Below are positions 45,893-57,964 of a stretch of 64,000 nucleotides of DNA, in pieces. Position 1 is the stretch's first letter; the number at the start of each line of letters is the position of its first letter. The notes under the pieces were generated by a model. That model worked only from the letters and a program-made list of their open reading frames with translations. It searched no databases and was not told the origin of the DNA. Position numbers and translations under genes: made by a program. Origin of the DNA: Staphylotrichum longicolle (lineage: Eukaryota; Ascomycota; Sordariomycetes; Sordariales; Chaetomiaceae); the NCBI GenBank assembly GCA_019096155.1, contig JAHCVI010000003.1:4092001-4156000 (forward strand), in the 5' to 3' direction.

Positions 45893-47368
45893 ATGGCTGA
45901 TGATGCTGGAGACCGCACCGTCGTGGTGTCGTCACCCGGAAAGGTGCTGCTTGCTGGCGGGTACATTGTCCTCGACCGGAAACACACGGGGCTCGTCTTT
46001 GGCCTGAGTGCTCGCATCCACGTCCTGGCCCAGGAGATACCAACCAGCGCAGGCGTCCATCTCTCTGAGATTGTCGTGCAGAGTCCCCAGTTTCTCAACT
46101 CCACCTGGAGGTTCGGCTACCACCTCGTCGAAGACGGCGGCGGCATCAAGGTCACGCAGCTGCAATCGTAGGTCCTTTGTCTAACGAGTGCCCAATTCCC
46201 AGACTCACAAGGCACTAGGGGAACTCCGGTCGAGCCAAACCACTTTGTCGAGACGACCCTTAACTATGTCCTCACCTATATCGCCCAGGTAGACAAGAGC
46301 AAGGCCTCCCACGGCTTCCAGCCCGCCTCCCTCCTCGTCCTGGCCGACAACGACTACTACTCCAAACCCAAGCACTCGAGCTCCTCCTCCCGGCCCTCGT
46401 CCAGCTCTTCCGCCGACGGCGAGGAGGCAGCCCTGCCCCCAACCGCCCCTCTCCAGACCGAGAAACCCCCCCGCCCCCGCCACTTCGGCACAACCCTCCG
46501 TAACGCCCACAAGACGGGCCTCGGCTCCTCCGCCGCCATCGTCACCTCCCTCACCGCCGCCCTCCTCTCCCACTACCTGCCCCCCGCCCTCTTTGACCTG
46601 GCCACGCCCGCCAGCCGCCGCGTCCTCCACAACCTCGCCCAGGTCGCCCACTGCTCGGCCCAGGGCAAGATCGGCAGCGGCTTCGACGTCGCCAGCGCCG
46701 TCTACGGCTCGTGTCTGTACCGCCGCTTCAGCCCGGCCCTGCTGGGCGGGCTGCCCAACCCGGGCGAGCCGGGCTTCGCGGCCGCGCTGGCGGCGCTGGT
46801 GGACGACGTTGACGGGAGCCGGTGGGACTGCGAGATCGCCAAGGAGAAGGTGGGCTTGCCCGCGGGCGTGGCCATCCGCATGTGTGACGTGGACTGCGGC
46901 ACGCAGACGGTGAGCATGGTGAAGAAGGTGCACGAGTGGCGGGACGGGAACAAGGAGGCTGCCGAGGGGGTGTACGCGGGACTTCAGAAGCGGGTGGATG
47001 AGCTGGCCGGGGTGTTGAGGGAGGGGAAGATGGAGGAAATTGGGAAGGTGCTGGGCCCCGTCAGGGACATTATGAGGAAGCTGGGGCAGGACAGCGGCGT
47101 GCCGATCGAGCCAGAGAGCCAGGAGGCGATGCTGAACGCGCTGGAGGGGGTGGAGGGCGTGTTGGGGAGCGTGGTGCCCGGCGCGGGCGGGTATGATGCG
47201 GCGGCGGTTGTGATGAGGGATGACGCCGAGACGGAGAAGCGGGTGAGGGCGTTCTTGAGGGAGTGGAGCGGCAAGAACGAGATACAGGTGCGGCTGATGA
47301 AGGTCAAGGGCGAAACGGAGGGTGTGAGGAAGGAGGATGTGGGGGAGTTCAAGGTGTGGATTACTTGA
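45893..47368 (+). CDS. ERG8: Phosphomevalonate kinase
   Basis: Two exons (45893-46167 and 46219-47368) with a 51-nt intron (gtaggt, branch tctaac, end ctag) give 474 residues. It is a GHMP kinase that phosphorylates mevalonate 5-phosphate in the cytosol, in the ergosterol/isoprenoid pathway. Landmarks are the N-terminal SSPGKVLLAGGYIVLD, the ATP-binding KTGLGSSAAIVTSL (about residues 190-203), KIGSGFDVASAVYGS and the C-terminal VPGAGGYDAAAVV motif. A Ser-rich insert (about residues 144-157) precedes the ATP loop. The length matches fungal ERG8. The neighbouring 12-nt repeat lies in its leader. Confidence 0.95.
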
Positions 47369-47774
47369 GCATAATGAGAGGCGAGGGCGCACGGGTTACG
47401 CAGGGTTCGAGGAGATATTGCCGATTCAGCCGATGGACATGCGATTGGGATTGAACGGTTTCACCCTGCGGCTTCTTGTTTCCCTCTCAGTATGTGACAA
47501 TCTTTGTTGTTTGAAGTGAGCCAAATGCCTGCACTCAGCGGATACACTTCCCTGGCCTTCCACATGCAACTGAGCATTTCCCAATCCACTTTTCAGTCTC
47601 TAAGCTATTTTCCAATCGTTCCAGCGACCGCCCCTTTTTTTCATCCTCGCTCCATTACACCCAACTCCCGATGACCATGGAAAAAGCCAGCAACTCCAAA
47701 GACCGAAACAGGCGAATCAACCTCTACACCCTACCGAGAACCACCCACCACCCTCAGCCGCTCTCTCCTCACAG
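47369..47774. other. Convergent spacer
   Basis: The 3' regions of ERG8 and the next minus-strand gene. No feature recognised. Confidence 0.4.
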
Positions 47775-48796
47775 TCAAAAAACAAACTCTCTCCTCCCCT
47801 CCTCCCCCACCCTCGGCGTCAACGGACTAACCGGGCTGCCCAGCTGGAACTCGAACTCCAAATCCCAATCCACCGCACCACCACCACCACCGCTGCCCTT
47901 TCTTCCCAGTCCCCGCGTCGTCTCAAAGAAATCCAACTCCAAAGGCGAAACCTCCGTCACCGCCACCCCCTTTCCCATGCTCCCCACCCTCGGAGCCCCA
48001 GGCCCAATCAGCCCTAGATCTACCGCATTCCCCACCCCAGACGGATTCCCAAACAGCAGCAGATCCAACTCGTTCACCGACGCCGACGTCTTCTCCGTCA
48101 TTGCCGGCCCCATCCCCGCCCTCACGGCATGGCTGTCCAGCGGGCCGGTCCCCGGCAAAGCAGCAAACGCGCTGACGCTGGTGTTGCTGCTCCGCAGCGA
48201 CGACGAGCCCGAGGAGCCGTGTCTGACGCCTCCGACCCCGGCGGCGGCATTGGGGATGGGGATGGGGATCGAGACCGGGGTGGGGATGGAGAGGCGCGGC
48301 AGGGACGGCGGCGGCGGGGGCGGCGGGGGCGGAGAGAGGGAGAGGGGCCCGCTGCCGCCTCCGTTGTCGTTGGTGGTGGTGGTGGTGACGAAAGGGGGCT
48401 GGGGGACGTGCATGCGCGGGGAGAGGGGGTGAGAGTGAGGAAGCGGGTAGGTGTCGGTGGGGGCGAGGCCGAGGCGGGAGGCGGCTGCTTTTTCGCGGAG
48501 GACGGTGATTCTGGGGCGGTTGGTTAGTATCAGGGTTATGTTTAAGGGGGGGGGGGCTGAAGGGGGAAGGGGTGAGAAAGGGGACGTACTCGTCTTCGGT
48601 GAGACCGGGAAGGATGGTGGTTTCCTTTTTAAAATTGAATGGTTCAGACTGAGCAAAGTTGTTAGAACAAACTAGTCTCGAGAAAAGGGAGGGGCCTTAC
48701 GATTTGGAGCTGGTGCTTCCTGCGCCGGAGGCCGACCATCTCTTGCAGAGACGAGTACAGCCTCTTGACTTCCGAATAGACAGTCATAGTAACCAT
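47775..48796 (-). CDS. Small disordered protein with conserved N-terminal helix (296 residues)
   Basis: Exons 48796-48701, 48648-48590 and 48510-47775 join in frame (891 nt). The introns have textbook signals (gtaagg...ttctaac...ctcag and gtacgt...tactaac...cccag). The N-terminus is well structured and looks conserved: MTVYSEVKRLYSSLQEMVG, RRRKHQLQ, then ETTILPGLTEDEITVLREKA. The rest is Pro/Ser/Gly-rich with a proline run and ends in LDLLLFGNPSGVG and DWDLEFEFQLGSPVS. I do not recognise a family. A TDEE-like helix with a disordered tail suggests an adaptor; the function is unknown. The second intron contains a 10-base G run on the plus strand. Confidence 0.7.
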
Positions 48797-49628
48797 GTTG
48801 AAGACAAATAATAACAGTATGTTGCGAATGCCAAGTTGGTTGAGCGAGTCCAACGCAATGAGAGGATGTAAGACGGATACGAGCTGATTTTAAACGGCCC
48901 AACGAAGAGCTTCGGAAACAAATCCGAAGGACAGATATTAATGTGACGAATTTCTAGCTGGCAGTACCAGAAGGCTGGAAATAGTTCAGACGAAGCCGCA
49001 AATGACGGGACAGACTGGGACGGGATCAAGGAGCGAATAGTTGAAGCGACGAGGACGGCGGACGGGAACGAGCGGGACAGCACCGAAGTGATCGAAACGA
49101 GAGGGACCAGATTACGAGAGACGCGTTTAAGGAAACAAAGGAGCGGCCTGAAAAGTCGAAGGGTTCATTGAACAAAAGTTCCCGCTTGCTGAGGGTTCCT
49201 TTTTGTAGGCTGGTTTGGCAAAAGTGGCCCGCCAACGACGGGTCTGGAACAAGAAAAGGCTGGTTCGCATAGCCGAGGGAGGGTGGGACATGTCAAAGAG
49301 ACATTACCACTGTATCGGATCGCCGGGTTCATGCCACTGGAACGTGTTCCTTGAGCGAATGACGAAGAAAGGGTGAGTGGGTTGGAATGTGAGTGGGTGG
49401 TGGAAGCAAATCCGCGGCGTGGTCCAAGCCGTTTCCGCCCCCCCTTGACCACAAATTTGGAATGTGTCTCAATCACCCAAGGGTTCCCGCTGAGACAAGT
49501 ACAGATTCACGTGCCTGGAAGAATTAGAGTTGGCTGTCAAGCTTATTTGTCTAAAACCTGTCGCGTGCGATTGGCGATATCCCTTGCGGACTCCTCCCTG
49601 CAGGAAGGCAACCACAAGCCTGATATCT
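48797..49628. other. Spacer
   Basis: Promoter of the small disordered protein and 3' region of the aldehyde dehydrogenase gene, both on the minus strand. No feature recognised. Confidence 0.4.
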
Positions 49629-51151
49629 CTATTTAGGATAGTCCTTGAGGTGATAGCTCTTGAGCTTGACGAATTGGTCAAATCCGAATTTGCTCAAGGT
49701 GACACCCTTTCCGGAATTCTTCCATCCGGTCCAGGCCAGGTCCTGCACAGCTGTCAGCATTCGTCTCCATCAATACGACAGGCGGCGTTCGGCTTACAGG
49801 GCTCGGGAAGTCGCAACGGTTCACGAAAACGGTGCCCGCCTCAACTGCATTGCACAGATCGTAGCCCTTCTCAGTATCCTTCGTCCATATACTGGCTGTC
49901 AAGCCAAACTCGCTGTCGTTCATCAACTTGACAGCCTCATCATCGCCCTTCACCTTCATGATCGGAATGACAGGCCCAAAGGTTTCGTCCTTCATGACCG
50001 TCATGCTGTGGTCCACGTTTGTAAGAAGCGTCGGAACGACAAAGTTCCCCCTGTCTGGGAGCTTGCTAAACGTCTCGTTTTCAGGGGTGGCGTTGGTGGC
50101 CCCCTTGTCCAGCGCGTCCTTGATGTGCCCCTCGATGGTCTCCTTGGACCTCTTTGAGATGACTGGGCCGAGGTGCGTCTCCTGGTCTAGAGGGTCGCCG
50201 AGCTTGTACCCTTTGAGGACATTCTGAACTGCGGAGACGAAGTCGTCGTGGATCTTCTCGTCAACATAGACACGCTCTATCGAGCAGCAGCTCTGGCCCG
50301 AGTTGAAGACGGCGCCGTCCACAATCTCTTCGGCAGCCCAGGCGATGTCAACGTCCCCACGAACGTACGCCGGGTCCTTCCCCCCAAGCTCCAGACCAAC
50401 GTTGACGATGCGGTCTGATGCGGCGCCCTGGACTGCCACGCCACCCGCTACTGATCCCGTGAAGCAGACCAGCGCAATCTTGGGGTTTCGCACGATCGAC
50501 TCAATTATGGTGGGCGAGCCGGAGTGGAAGTATTGAATCACACCGCTGGGCAGCCCAGCCTCGGTGAAAGCCTTGGCGACTTGCTCGACGACCGTGGGTG
50601 TCTGGGGAGACGGCTTGAGGATGACCGAGTTGCCGGACAGAAGTGCCGGAATTAGGGCGTTGACGAGGATCAGGTAAGGGTACTGAGTGGCCACTGTTAG
50701 CACGTCTTCTGGTGTGTCATTTGTTCACGGCCCCGGCAGCACCCACATTCCAAGCAAAGATGATGAGAACTGGCCCCACGGGGACCTTTCGGATGAACCG
50801 CTTGAAGCCCTTCTCTGCCTCGCCCGGTGTGTCCTTGAGTGTCTCCTCGCTAATCTTGAGGAGGTATTCGGCCCTCTTGACTGCCGTCGCGACTTCCTTG
50901 GCGGTGTAGGCGATGGGGCGTCCCATCTGGACGGTGAGCTCGGTCGCAAGCTCATCCTTCTTCTGTTCCAGTATTTTGAGTGCTTTCTTGACAATATCCT
51001 GGCGTTCCTGCAGCGTCGTCTTGCGCCATGACTCGAATGCCTGTGTGGCGATCTCGGGGAGCTGCTCGAGTTCCTCGGCTGAGACGCCGTTGCGCGTCAG
51101 GATCGGCTCGTCAGTCGTGGGCGAGATGGTCGTAATGACTTCGACCGACAT
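49629..51151 (-). CDS. NAD(P)+-dependent aldehyde dehydrogenase (467 residues)
   Basis: Exons 51151-50747, 50682-49798 and 49742-49629 join in frame. The fold is clear: cofactor-binding NSVILKPSPQTP and FTGSVAGG, catalytic E233 in LELGGKDPAYV, catalytic C267 in NSGQSCCSIERVYVD, the EAGTVFVNR strand region, and a C-terminal WTGWKNSGKG. It oxidises an aldehyde to its acid. The SCCSIERVYV context resembles the succinate-semialdehyde-type/MSC7-like group, but the substrate cannot be told. No signal peptide or clear mitochondrial presequence is seen, so it is probably cytosolic. It is divergent from ESF2 across a 566-bp shared promoter. It is intact, unlike several neighbours. Confidence 0.92.
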
Positions 51152-51717
51152 GGTGACAGGAGAGAAAGGTGTGCGACGTCAGATTCCTGGAGGTCCGTGT
51201 TTGTTTGGTTGCTGTTGTTTTAGGGCCGATCTGAAAAGGAGAGAGCACAAGGAAGAGCAGCATCCATCATCCCTTCCTGGCTTACACCAAGCTGCCCCTC
51301 TGCCCCTCATGGCCCTGGCCGATTGCCGTCATCGGTCTGATAAGTGATAAGATAACCGAGACTGGGTCCAGCTGCAGGTTGGATAAACTACAGTACTTTC
51401 GAGAGACTGGTGGTCGCTGAATATCGAGTTGGCCCGTTATTTCAGTAGCTCATCAAGAGAAAAAAGAAGTTGCTACATCAGACCAGCAAAATATTAAACG
51501 CCATTCTTTCTTTCAATATTGCGAGATAATTTAAATAGACTGCAAATAACACAGTTGTATCTCGGTCTTGGAGTTGCTCAGAAGTACTCAGTTTCGCGCA
51601 CAGACCCTGCCTCCCGTTCCCCAGTTTTATTTTTCGGGAGAACAGTTGCAGGTCCAGAACTTGCAGACTTTCGCAGAGTATTGCTCGATTTCCTTCAACA
51701 CGCCGCAAATAGCCCAC
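51152..51717. promoter_or_regulatory. Bidirectional promoter between aldehyde dehydrogenase and ESF2
   Basis: The 566-bp divergent spacer is AT-richer in the half next to ESF2. No specific element can be named. Confidence 0.4.
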
Positions 51718-52776
51718 ATGGCCGCCGACACACGCAACCAATTTCTCGATGCTGGAGACAGCGATGACGACGCGGGTCGCGGTTATGACTCCGAAGATGA
51801 TTTCCAGAAGGGCGGACGGACTGTGAAACGGAGGAGAGTTGAAGACGACGACAGTGATGCCGACGACTTGAGCGACCAGGAAGACGGCCAGAGCGAGGAT
51901 GGCGGGGCAGAGCTGGGAGAGGGCAATGGAGAGGCTGCAGATCTTGGCGTCGACGAGGAAGAGAAAGAGACAAAAGAACAATCGAGAGCCGAGAAATCGG
52001 GATCATCAGGGGAACTTCCCGGGGTCTTCAAGCCTCTGACCAAGAAGAATCTCGTCGCATCCGAGGCCGCCATCAAGAAGTCGGGCGTGGTATATTTGTC
52101 GAGGATCCCGCCCTTCATGAAACCCGCCAAACTTCGCTCGCTCCTCGAACCTTACGGCAAGATCAACAGGATCTTCCTCACACCAGAGGATCCAGCCGAG
52201 CATACTCGCCGTGTCCGTAGCGGCGGCAACAAGAAGCGGTCCTTCACCGAGGGCTGGGTTGAGTTTGTTAAGAAGAAGGATGCGAAGAAGGCATGCGATC
52301 TGTTGAACGCCCAGACCATTGGCGGGAAGAAGTCGAGCTGGTACCACGACGACGTGTGGGCCTTGAAGTATCTCAACGGCTTCAAATGGTGCGTCCAACC
52401 TCTGGGATCAGGATTCAACCAATGCTGACACCGGTGCAGGCACCACCTCACTGAACAGATCACAGCCGAAAACGCCGAACGGACCAGCAGGATGCGTGCC
52501 GAAATCGCCAAGACAACCCGCGAGAACAAAGAGTTTGTTCGCAACGTTGAGAGAGCCAAGGTTCTCAATGGAATCCAATCCAAAAATGCGGCGAAACGGA
52601 AGAAGACTGCAGAAGATGAGCCGGAAGAAGCAGGGCACGCAGATATGGCTGATAGAGCGGAGGGCGAGCCAGCGCAAGACAGGAGACGCACATTCAAACA
52701 GATACCCCTGGCAAAGAAGAGGAAGCAGGAAGAGCAGCCGGCGCAGGTCCAGAGAGTTCTCAGCAAGATCTTCTGA
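51718..52776 (+). CDS. ESF2: Ribosome biogenesis RNA-binding protein ESF2/ABT1
   Basis: Exons 51718-52388 and 52440-52776 join across a 51-nt intron (gtgcgt, branch gctgac, end tgcag) to give 335 residues. A long acidic N-terminus (GDSDDDAGRGYDSEDD and on) with KRRR is followed by the ESF2/ABT1 RRM: GVVYLSRIPPFMKPAKLRSL, YGKINRIFL, FTEGWVEF, and the hallmark SSWYHDDVWALKYLNGFKWH. The C-terminus is a basic helix (RAEIAKTTRENKEFVRNVER) ending in KKRKQEE. In yeast the protein works in the SSU processome with the helicase Dbp8 during 18S rRNA maturation in the nucleolus. Confidence 0.95.
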
Positions 52777-53477
52777 TCTGCCTTGGAACACGAAACAAGG
52801 AAAGAAACTGTTGATATTTCCATCGGCTTCTTTTGCTGCTCTTGAGCCCTGTGCATATACCCCGTTTTGCTTCATGTGGACTGCCAAGGCAGCCGCCTCC
52901 TCAAGCTTTGTTCTTCTGAGACACCGACGATCATCTGTATTGTTCCACGGACCTCTGGTGAAGCACATATATTTCCCTCCGTCTTGACCCATTTCATCAT
53001 GTCAACAACGCTGAGGGCATTACCATTCATTCCCCTTCGACGGTTACACCAATGGGTTCCTCAACGAAGTGAGATCAGACGGCAAGTTGTGCCCTGTCGA
53101 ACTGCTCGTTATTGGGAAGTCCCAGCACAAGTGGAAGCTTTGGGGAAAGAACCACGAGACAACACGGCAAACGACCTTGGATTCGTCCAACCACGGTCCT
53201 GCGCGTGGGAAATCATCATATATAACCGCAGAACCCCCCTGTTGCCACCGGTCGACAACCCATCGACACAACAGACCATTTGGCCTCACTACATATCTAA
53301 CCAACCGTTGCGGCGTAACGAAAGCGATAACAACGGGGTCTCGAGAAACCTTCAGGCTCTCACTCTCCGATTGTCCCTCGCTCAACGTTGGGCAGAGGCT
53401 CCTTGCTGGCAACATCTTTGTGCCCCTCACCGTCGAATCAGCACCGTATCTCCCGTAAAACCCCTTCTCCTCCGCCG
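52777..53477. other. Intergenic spacer
   Basis: ESF2 3' UTR and the promoter of the next gene. Open frames here lack domains and are not accepted. Confidence 0.4.
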
Positions 53478-55040
53478 ATGGCTACTCAACCATCGACCAG
53501 CGAAAACGAACCACCGAGGCGGCGAGACATAACCCATAGTGGTACGTCAACCTACCCACACCGTTTTGGGCTCTCCAATATCACCGGTTCCCATCCCCAA
53601 GATGCAGGGCGCAACTGTAGCTGGCCAGTCCTGCCAACTCTTACCACATGCGACGCGCACACACAGACGGAGGACCTCGACTACCAAGACAGTCTCGGAA
53701 ATCGTGTTATCAGAAACCTCCGCGGTCTCCACCACGAGGTACTGCAGATCTGGGAGGTGCCTAGGGACAACCCTACCCTCATCATTGTCGAGAATGGGCC
53801 CTTTGGCATCACTCCCATGATCGAATCCGAAGACGATGAAGATGACGACGGTCCGATCCTGGGTGACAAGATGCTCGGGGCCGAAAGACCAGTGCCTGGG
53901 AACCCAAATAAGAACAACATTGAGACGTACCAGCTCAGCAAAGTTGGGGTCGCCCCTGAACAAGCGATAAGAGACACCAGCGGTGCGATCAAGAAACTAG
54001 AGACGTCGGTTCGCCGGAAGCTCAGTCGCAGCTACGACGAGACGAGATCCTTGGGCAACCGTTCCTACAGCTTGTGCCCTCCAGAGTCGGTCCCGAAGCC
54101 ATACGACAGCAACACCCGCCATAGAAACTGGCCTCGCCGTGCCCAAAGCCTCTCCGCGTCCTTCCCACCCACCATCCACGACGCCCCGGATCAGACCCCC
54201 ACCACGTCTGCCTTCAACACCCCTCGCACTGCCACACCCAGACCCTCTCCCATCTCAGATCCCCGCCTCCGCCGCTCAATGGTCGCCGCCACCGGTACCC
54301 CCAGCCCCAGCAGCAGCACGACCAGCATCACCCGCAGCCCAGCATTCCGACGACGCGAAAGCAACCAGATTCCGGATCTCGATCTCGACCGCTCCCTTCC
54401 ACCCGAGCCTCCCGTCAGCCCAACCGCCAGATGGGCCACATCTCCCAACGCCAGCCCCAACTCGATTCAGATCACCCCCACCGAAGCGTACAGTCCGCCC
54501 AACTCACCCTTCCTACCTCCATTCCAACGCGCCTCTCCGCGACTAAGACGAACGCGGCCACTCCGCCTCCCGAGTCCCGCCGCCTTCGCCTCGCGCGCAG
54601 CCTCCCCGCTGGCCACCAGCACCAGCACATCAGACGCAACCCCGCTCGCGACGCCTAGCGTAGGGCTCGAAGACGAGGCCGAGGCCGAGTCTCAGGCAGA
54701 GGTAGAGGCAGAGATCCCCGCCGGCCTCCTACCCCCTCTTCCTCTCCATCCTGCGCGCTCGGGCGCCATCCCCCTCGCAGCTGCTCCCACTTCCGGTCTC
54801 GGCATCTTTCCGGTCGCAAGCCGTCCCCAAGAGCTCGACCACCCATCACCAGCAACGGCAGAGGCAAGCCGGCAAGTTCACTTTCAACCTCGACCTCGAC
54901 CTCGACCTCGGCAGGAGGGGGAAGAAGAAGAGGAGGAGGAAGAAGAAGACTCGGAAACTCTCGAACCGGAACCGAAACCGGAACCGCCGACTCCTCCCGC
55001 TGCAGCTACACCCACCGCACTGACGAGCGAGGAAGAGTAA
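53478..55040 (+). CDS. Ser/Pro-rich disordered protein (520 residues)
   Basis: The ATG at 53478 (MATQPSTSENEPPRRRD) opens an intronless frame. The upstream in-frame extension has no ATG. A short ordered-looking part lies near residues 60-110 (RNLRGLHHEVLQIWEVPRD, TLIIVENGPFGITPM) with an acidic patch (ESEDDEDDDG). The rest is Ser/Pro/Thr-rich with basic patches and ends in Arg-Pro and Glu-rich repeats (PRPRPRPRQEGEEEEEEEEE). I do not recognise it. Candidate roles are a signalling adaptor or nuclear protein; there is no evidence to choose. Hexamer repeats (gacctc) create the Arg-Pro run. Confidence 0.65.
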   Translation: MATQPSTSENEPPRRRDITHSGTSTYPHRFGLSNITGSHPQDAGRNCSWPVLPTLTTCDAHTQTEDLDYQDSLGNRVIRNLRGLHHEVLQIWEVPRDNPTLIIVENGPFGITPMIESEDDEDDDGPILGDKMLGAERPVPGNPNKNNIETYQLSKVGVAPEQAIRDTSGAIKKLETSVRRKLSRSYDETRSLGNRSYSLCPPESVPKPYDSNTRHRNWPRRAQSLSASFPPTIHDAPDQTPTTSAFNTPRTATPRPSPISDPRLRRSMVAATGTPSPSSSTTSITRSPAFRRRESNQIPDLDLDRSLPPEPPVSPTARWATSPNASPNSIQITPTEAYSPPNSPFLPPFQRASPRLRRTRPLRLPSPAAFASRAASPLATSTSTSDATPLATPSVGLEDEAEAESQAEVEAEIPAGLLPPLPLHPARSGAIPLAAAPTSGLGIFPVASRPQELDHPSPATAEASRQVHFQPRPRPRPRQEGEEEEEEEEEDSETLEPEPKPEPPTPPAAATPTALTSEEE

Positions 55041-55461
55041 GCGATGACGGGGTGGCACGAGTTATCTGCCCAGCTGGGGGGTAAAAGGAAGCACCTCATG
55101 TGTTGAGAGTAGCTGTTGGTGGGAAAGGGGGTCGTGACTTGGGGGTGGAAGGGCGATCTACTCGGGGGTGTGGTCAAGAAGTGGTTCTGGTGATGGGATG
55201 AGAAACGGAATACGGGTGTCACCATGGGTCAGGACAAAAGGGGTATGGGTCATATGTAGCAAATGAGTTGGATGGTTGTTCCTTACATTGCTGCACTCGG
55301 TTTTCTTTGGACGGGGCAGCGTGGCCTTTTGCTTTGTCTTGTAGTGTAGCGAATAGAATACCGATCATGACATGACTTGACAACAGCACTCAAGGGATCA
55401 TTTTCTTGGGATGAGCGTCTCCGCTCGAAGCAAGGTTGGTTGAATTTGGAAAGAAGCATCT
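55041..55461. other. Convergent spacer
   Basis: The 3' regions of two convergent genes. No feature recognised. Confidence 0.4.
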
Positions 55462-57139
55462 CTAAGCTTGTTCATCATCCGCGATGTCCAGATCGTCAAA
55501 GTCATCCAGCAACTCGTCCATGTTGACCTTCGGCCCGTCCTCCATCGTCATCTCCGTCTCGGCAATGCTCATGGCATCCGCATCCTGCGCCTTCTTCTTT
55601 TTGTTGTCCTTGTACAGCGCCAGAGCGGCGCGCAGCTCCTCGTCTTCCTCAACGTCCCGCAGGAACATCTCGTACTCGGCATCCAGGCGGGCCTGGTCGG
55701 CCGCCTTGGGCAGCAGCTCGCCCTCGTCCTTGGCCATGCGCTTGAGCTTCCAGTTGCGCCTCTTGTTCTTGCGGCGGTTCGGATAGTGCTTCTTGACCAG
55801 CACCACGTCCGGAATGGTCGACCCGTAAGCGCGCGAGTTTTCGATGGCGTCGAGCGCGTCCGAGTTGAAGTTTGTGCCGGAGAGCAGGTACCCCATAACC
55901 GAATCGCCGGGCCTCAGCAGGCTGCCGAGATGTGTCCGCGCAAAGTAGGTGTTGTCGTTTACGCCGAGATCGGATGCCCTGGCCACTGTCGCCTCGCCGA
56001 GCACCCACTTCCCCTTGCGTTGCCCTGTTGGCTCGATGTCCATGACGATGAACTCGACCATATCAGGGGCGCCCGCCAGCGGCATGACGGGTGCCCTCCA
56101 GTAGACGTCGGAGCTCAGTTCAGCCGTCTGCAGCGTGTTGGGATCCAGGAGATTGACAGATGTGCCTATCCTGTAGCAGAGGACGAGAGGGGTGATGTTG
56201 CCGAGCGCCTTGGCGAGCTTCAGGGGAAGCGCAACGAGGTCGTCTCTGCAGATGGGGACAATCTCGGCCGAGTAGTTGAACTTGTATGATTTGTTGCCCG
56301 TGTGGGTATCTGCCGAAATGAGATGCCTCGAGTCCTTGACGTGAACCGGGACCACTGATTTGAGAAAGTTGAGGAAGGCTTCCGCTTGGTTCCTGTGGGC
56401 AAAGTAGAAGTCGATGCCGTCCTTCTCCTCCTTGATGTTGATCGTGTCCCTGTGCGCCTGGTGCTTGAGGATCAACTGTTCTAACAGAAGGAACGTCCTC
56501 TTGTGGGTAACCTTCTGGCGCACCTGCACGGCGGCACGCCATACGTTTGCTGTATACGACTTGGCGCACTCGCGGCACTGCTGGTGGGCAACGACGTAGA
56601 CCACCTCAAAGCTCTGCTGCATCAGGACACCCTCGGCAACGGCGTCCTGGACTGTGATTTTGACCTTGATACGGCGGGAGTGGGGTTCTGTCCAGACGAA
56701 GCGGGCGTCAATGATCCGAACTTTGCCCAAGTTGCGTAACCGTTTGAGGCAGAGCGACAGCAGTTCTCGTGATTCGGGGGCGGCCGTCACCCAGCTTGAG
56801 GGGGGCATGAGCCATCGGTCGCAGTCGCGGCAGAAGTGGAGGACGCCGTCGCGTTGGATGCCTTGTGAGATGTCGACAGTGGATTTGATGCTGTAGCAGG
56901 GTAAGTGTTTTGGCCTGGGTACCCAAGAGTGTCGGTCAAACCCACCAGTCGTAGCAGAGCGCGCCGGTAGAAGCCGTGCCATCGATGGGAACGCCGCAGT
57001 TGCAGCAGAGAATTCTGCCATGATGTTAGCATCCCCTAACGTCTGTAAAACGTTCTCGGGTCAAGAAAACTTACGTTGCGCCTGTCCGCGCAGTGCCGGC
57101 CATCGGGGCCATGGCCATGGGGACGTCGTCCAGATCCAT
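55462..57139 (-). CDS. NMD3: 60S ribosomal export adaptor NMD3 (520 residues)
   Basis: Exons 57139-57075, 57014-56946 and 56890-55462 join in frame. Short introns (60 and 55 nt) fall inside the zinc-ribbon region. The N-terminal zinc-binding motifs CCNCG, CYDC and CRDC are rebuilt only after splicing. Then come the NMD3 body (IKVKITVQDAVAEGVLMQQ, CRECAKSYTANVWRAAVQVRQ, KEEKDGIDFYFAHRNQAEAF) and a C-terminal export/localisation region (KKHYPNRRKNKRRNWKLKRM, then acidic DELLDDFDDLDI, a CRM1-type leucine-rich signal). It binds the 60S subunit in the nucleus and recruits CRM1 for export. It is complete. Confidence 0.96.
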
Positions 57140-57964
57140 GATTCTGGTGTCCTGATTTGCTCTTATTTCTTCTTTTCTTGTTTGGGGGTATCAAAAATCC
57201 AGACGGTGACGTTCTGGTGACTTGGTTGTTGGTCGCTGAAAGCAAAAGGGAAAACGATGGTCTGGGACAGAAAGTCAGGTACTGCTTCTGTTGCTGGGAG
57301 CTGGGCAGCGGGGCACTTGTACCTCGAGAATTTTAGAAAATCATTGCCCCGCGCTGCTTGATAAGCCGCTTATCGGGCTTCTTGGGTGGCGCCGAGGATC
57401 CACCTTTAGGCTGGGCAGTCTTGGCAGGGCTTGGCAAGAACATGTTGAGTTTCCCATGCCTGAGATCATCGCCACTCTTTCCGTGTCTTAAACTTGGATC
57501 GCCTGTGACATAACAGTAAATAAAGACGGGAAGGCTCCCCAGAGATGCAATACACAAGGTTGAAGAATCAAAGTGTCCTTGATGTCTCCCAGTTTCTGCT
57601 GTGAGGTAAAGACGCCTTGTGCTCTTTCCTTGCCTCACGGAGCTGGCGTTGCCGGTACGTATTCCTTGCCCACTTGTGCTCAACATGCTCCGCCGATATC
57701 CTTCACGGACCGCCTGCTGCGTGGTGGCGTCAGGTTCCGCGTGCATGTGGGCCTGCTTCCCCGGCTCGGCCGACTCCCCTTGGTACTGGCGGCAGTCGTT
57801 CCTCTGTCCTTGGCATTCGCCGTTGGACCAGGATCAAGCCAGCCCAGGACGTGCTGTGTAGTTCCGTGTGTTGCCCAGACTCGGGCCACTGAAGCAAAGC
57901 AGCGTAGCCGGCAGTGACTCAGAGCTGGAGAACCCATCGGAGACCAATGCCATGGCCCTCAGGC
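57140..57964. other. Spacer between NMD3 and the TPR gene
   Basis: NMD3 promoter and 3' region of the TTC1-like gene. No feature recognised. Confidence 0.4.

Noticed and set aside
46205..47392. A 395-codon frame on the strand opposite ERG8
   Set aside because: It is a mirror of the GC-rich ERG8 coding frame, with Leu/His/Arg-biased composition and no domain.
52867..53532. A 221-codon frame upstream of the disordered protein gene
   Set aside because: It overlaps the presumed leader and start of that gene in another frame and lacks features.
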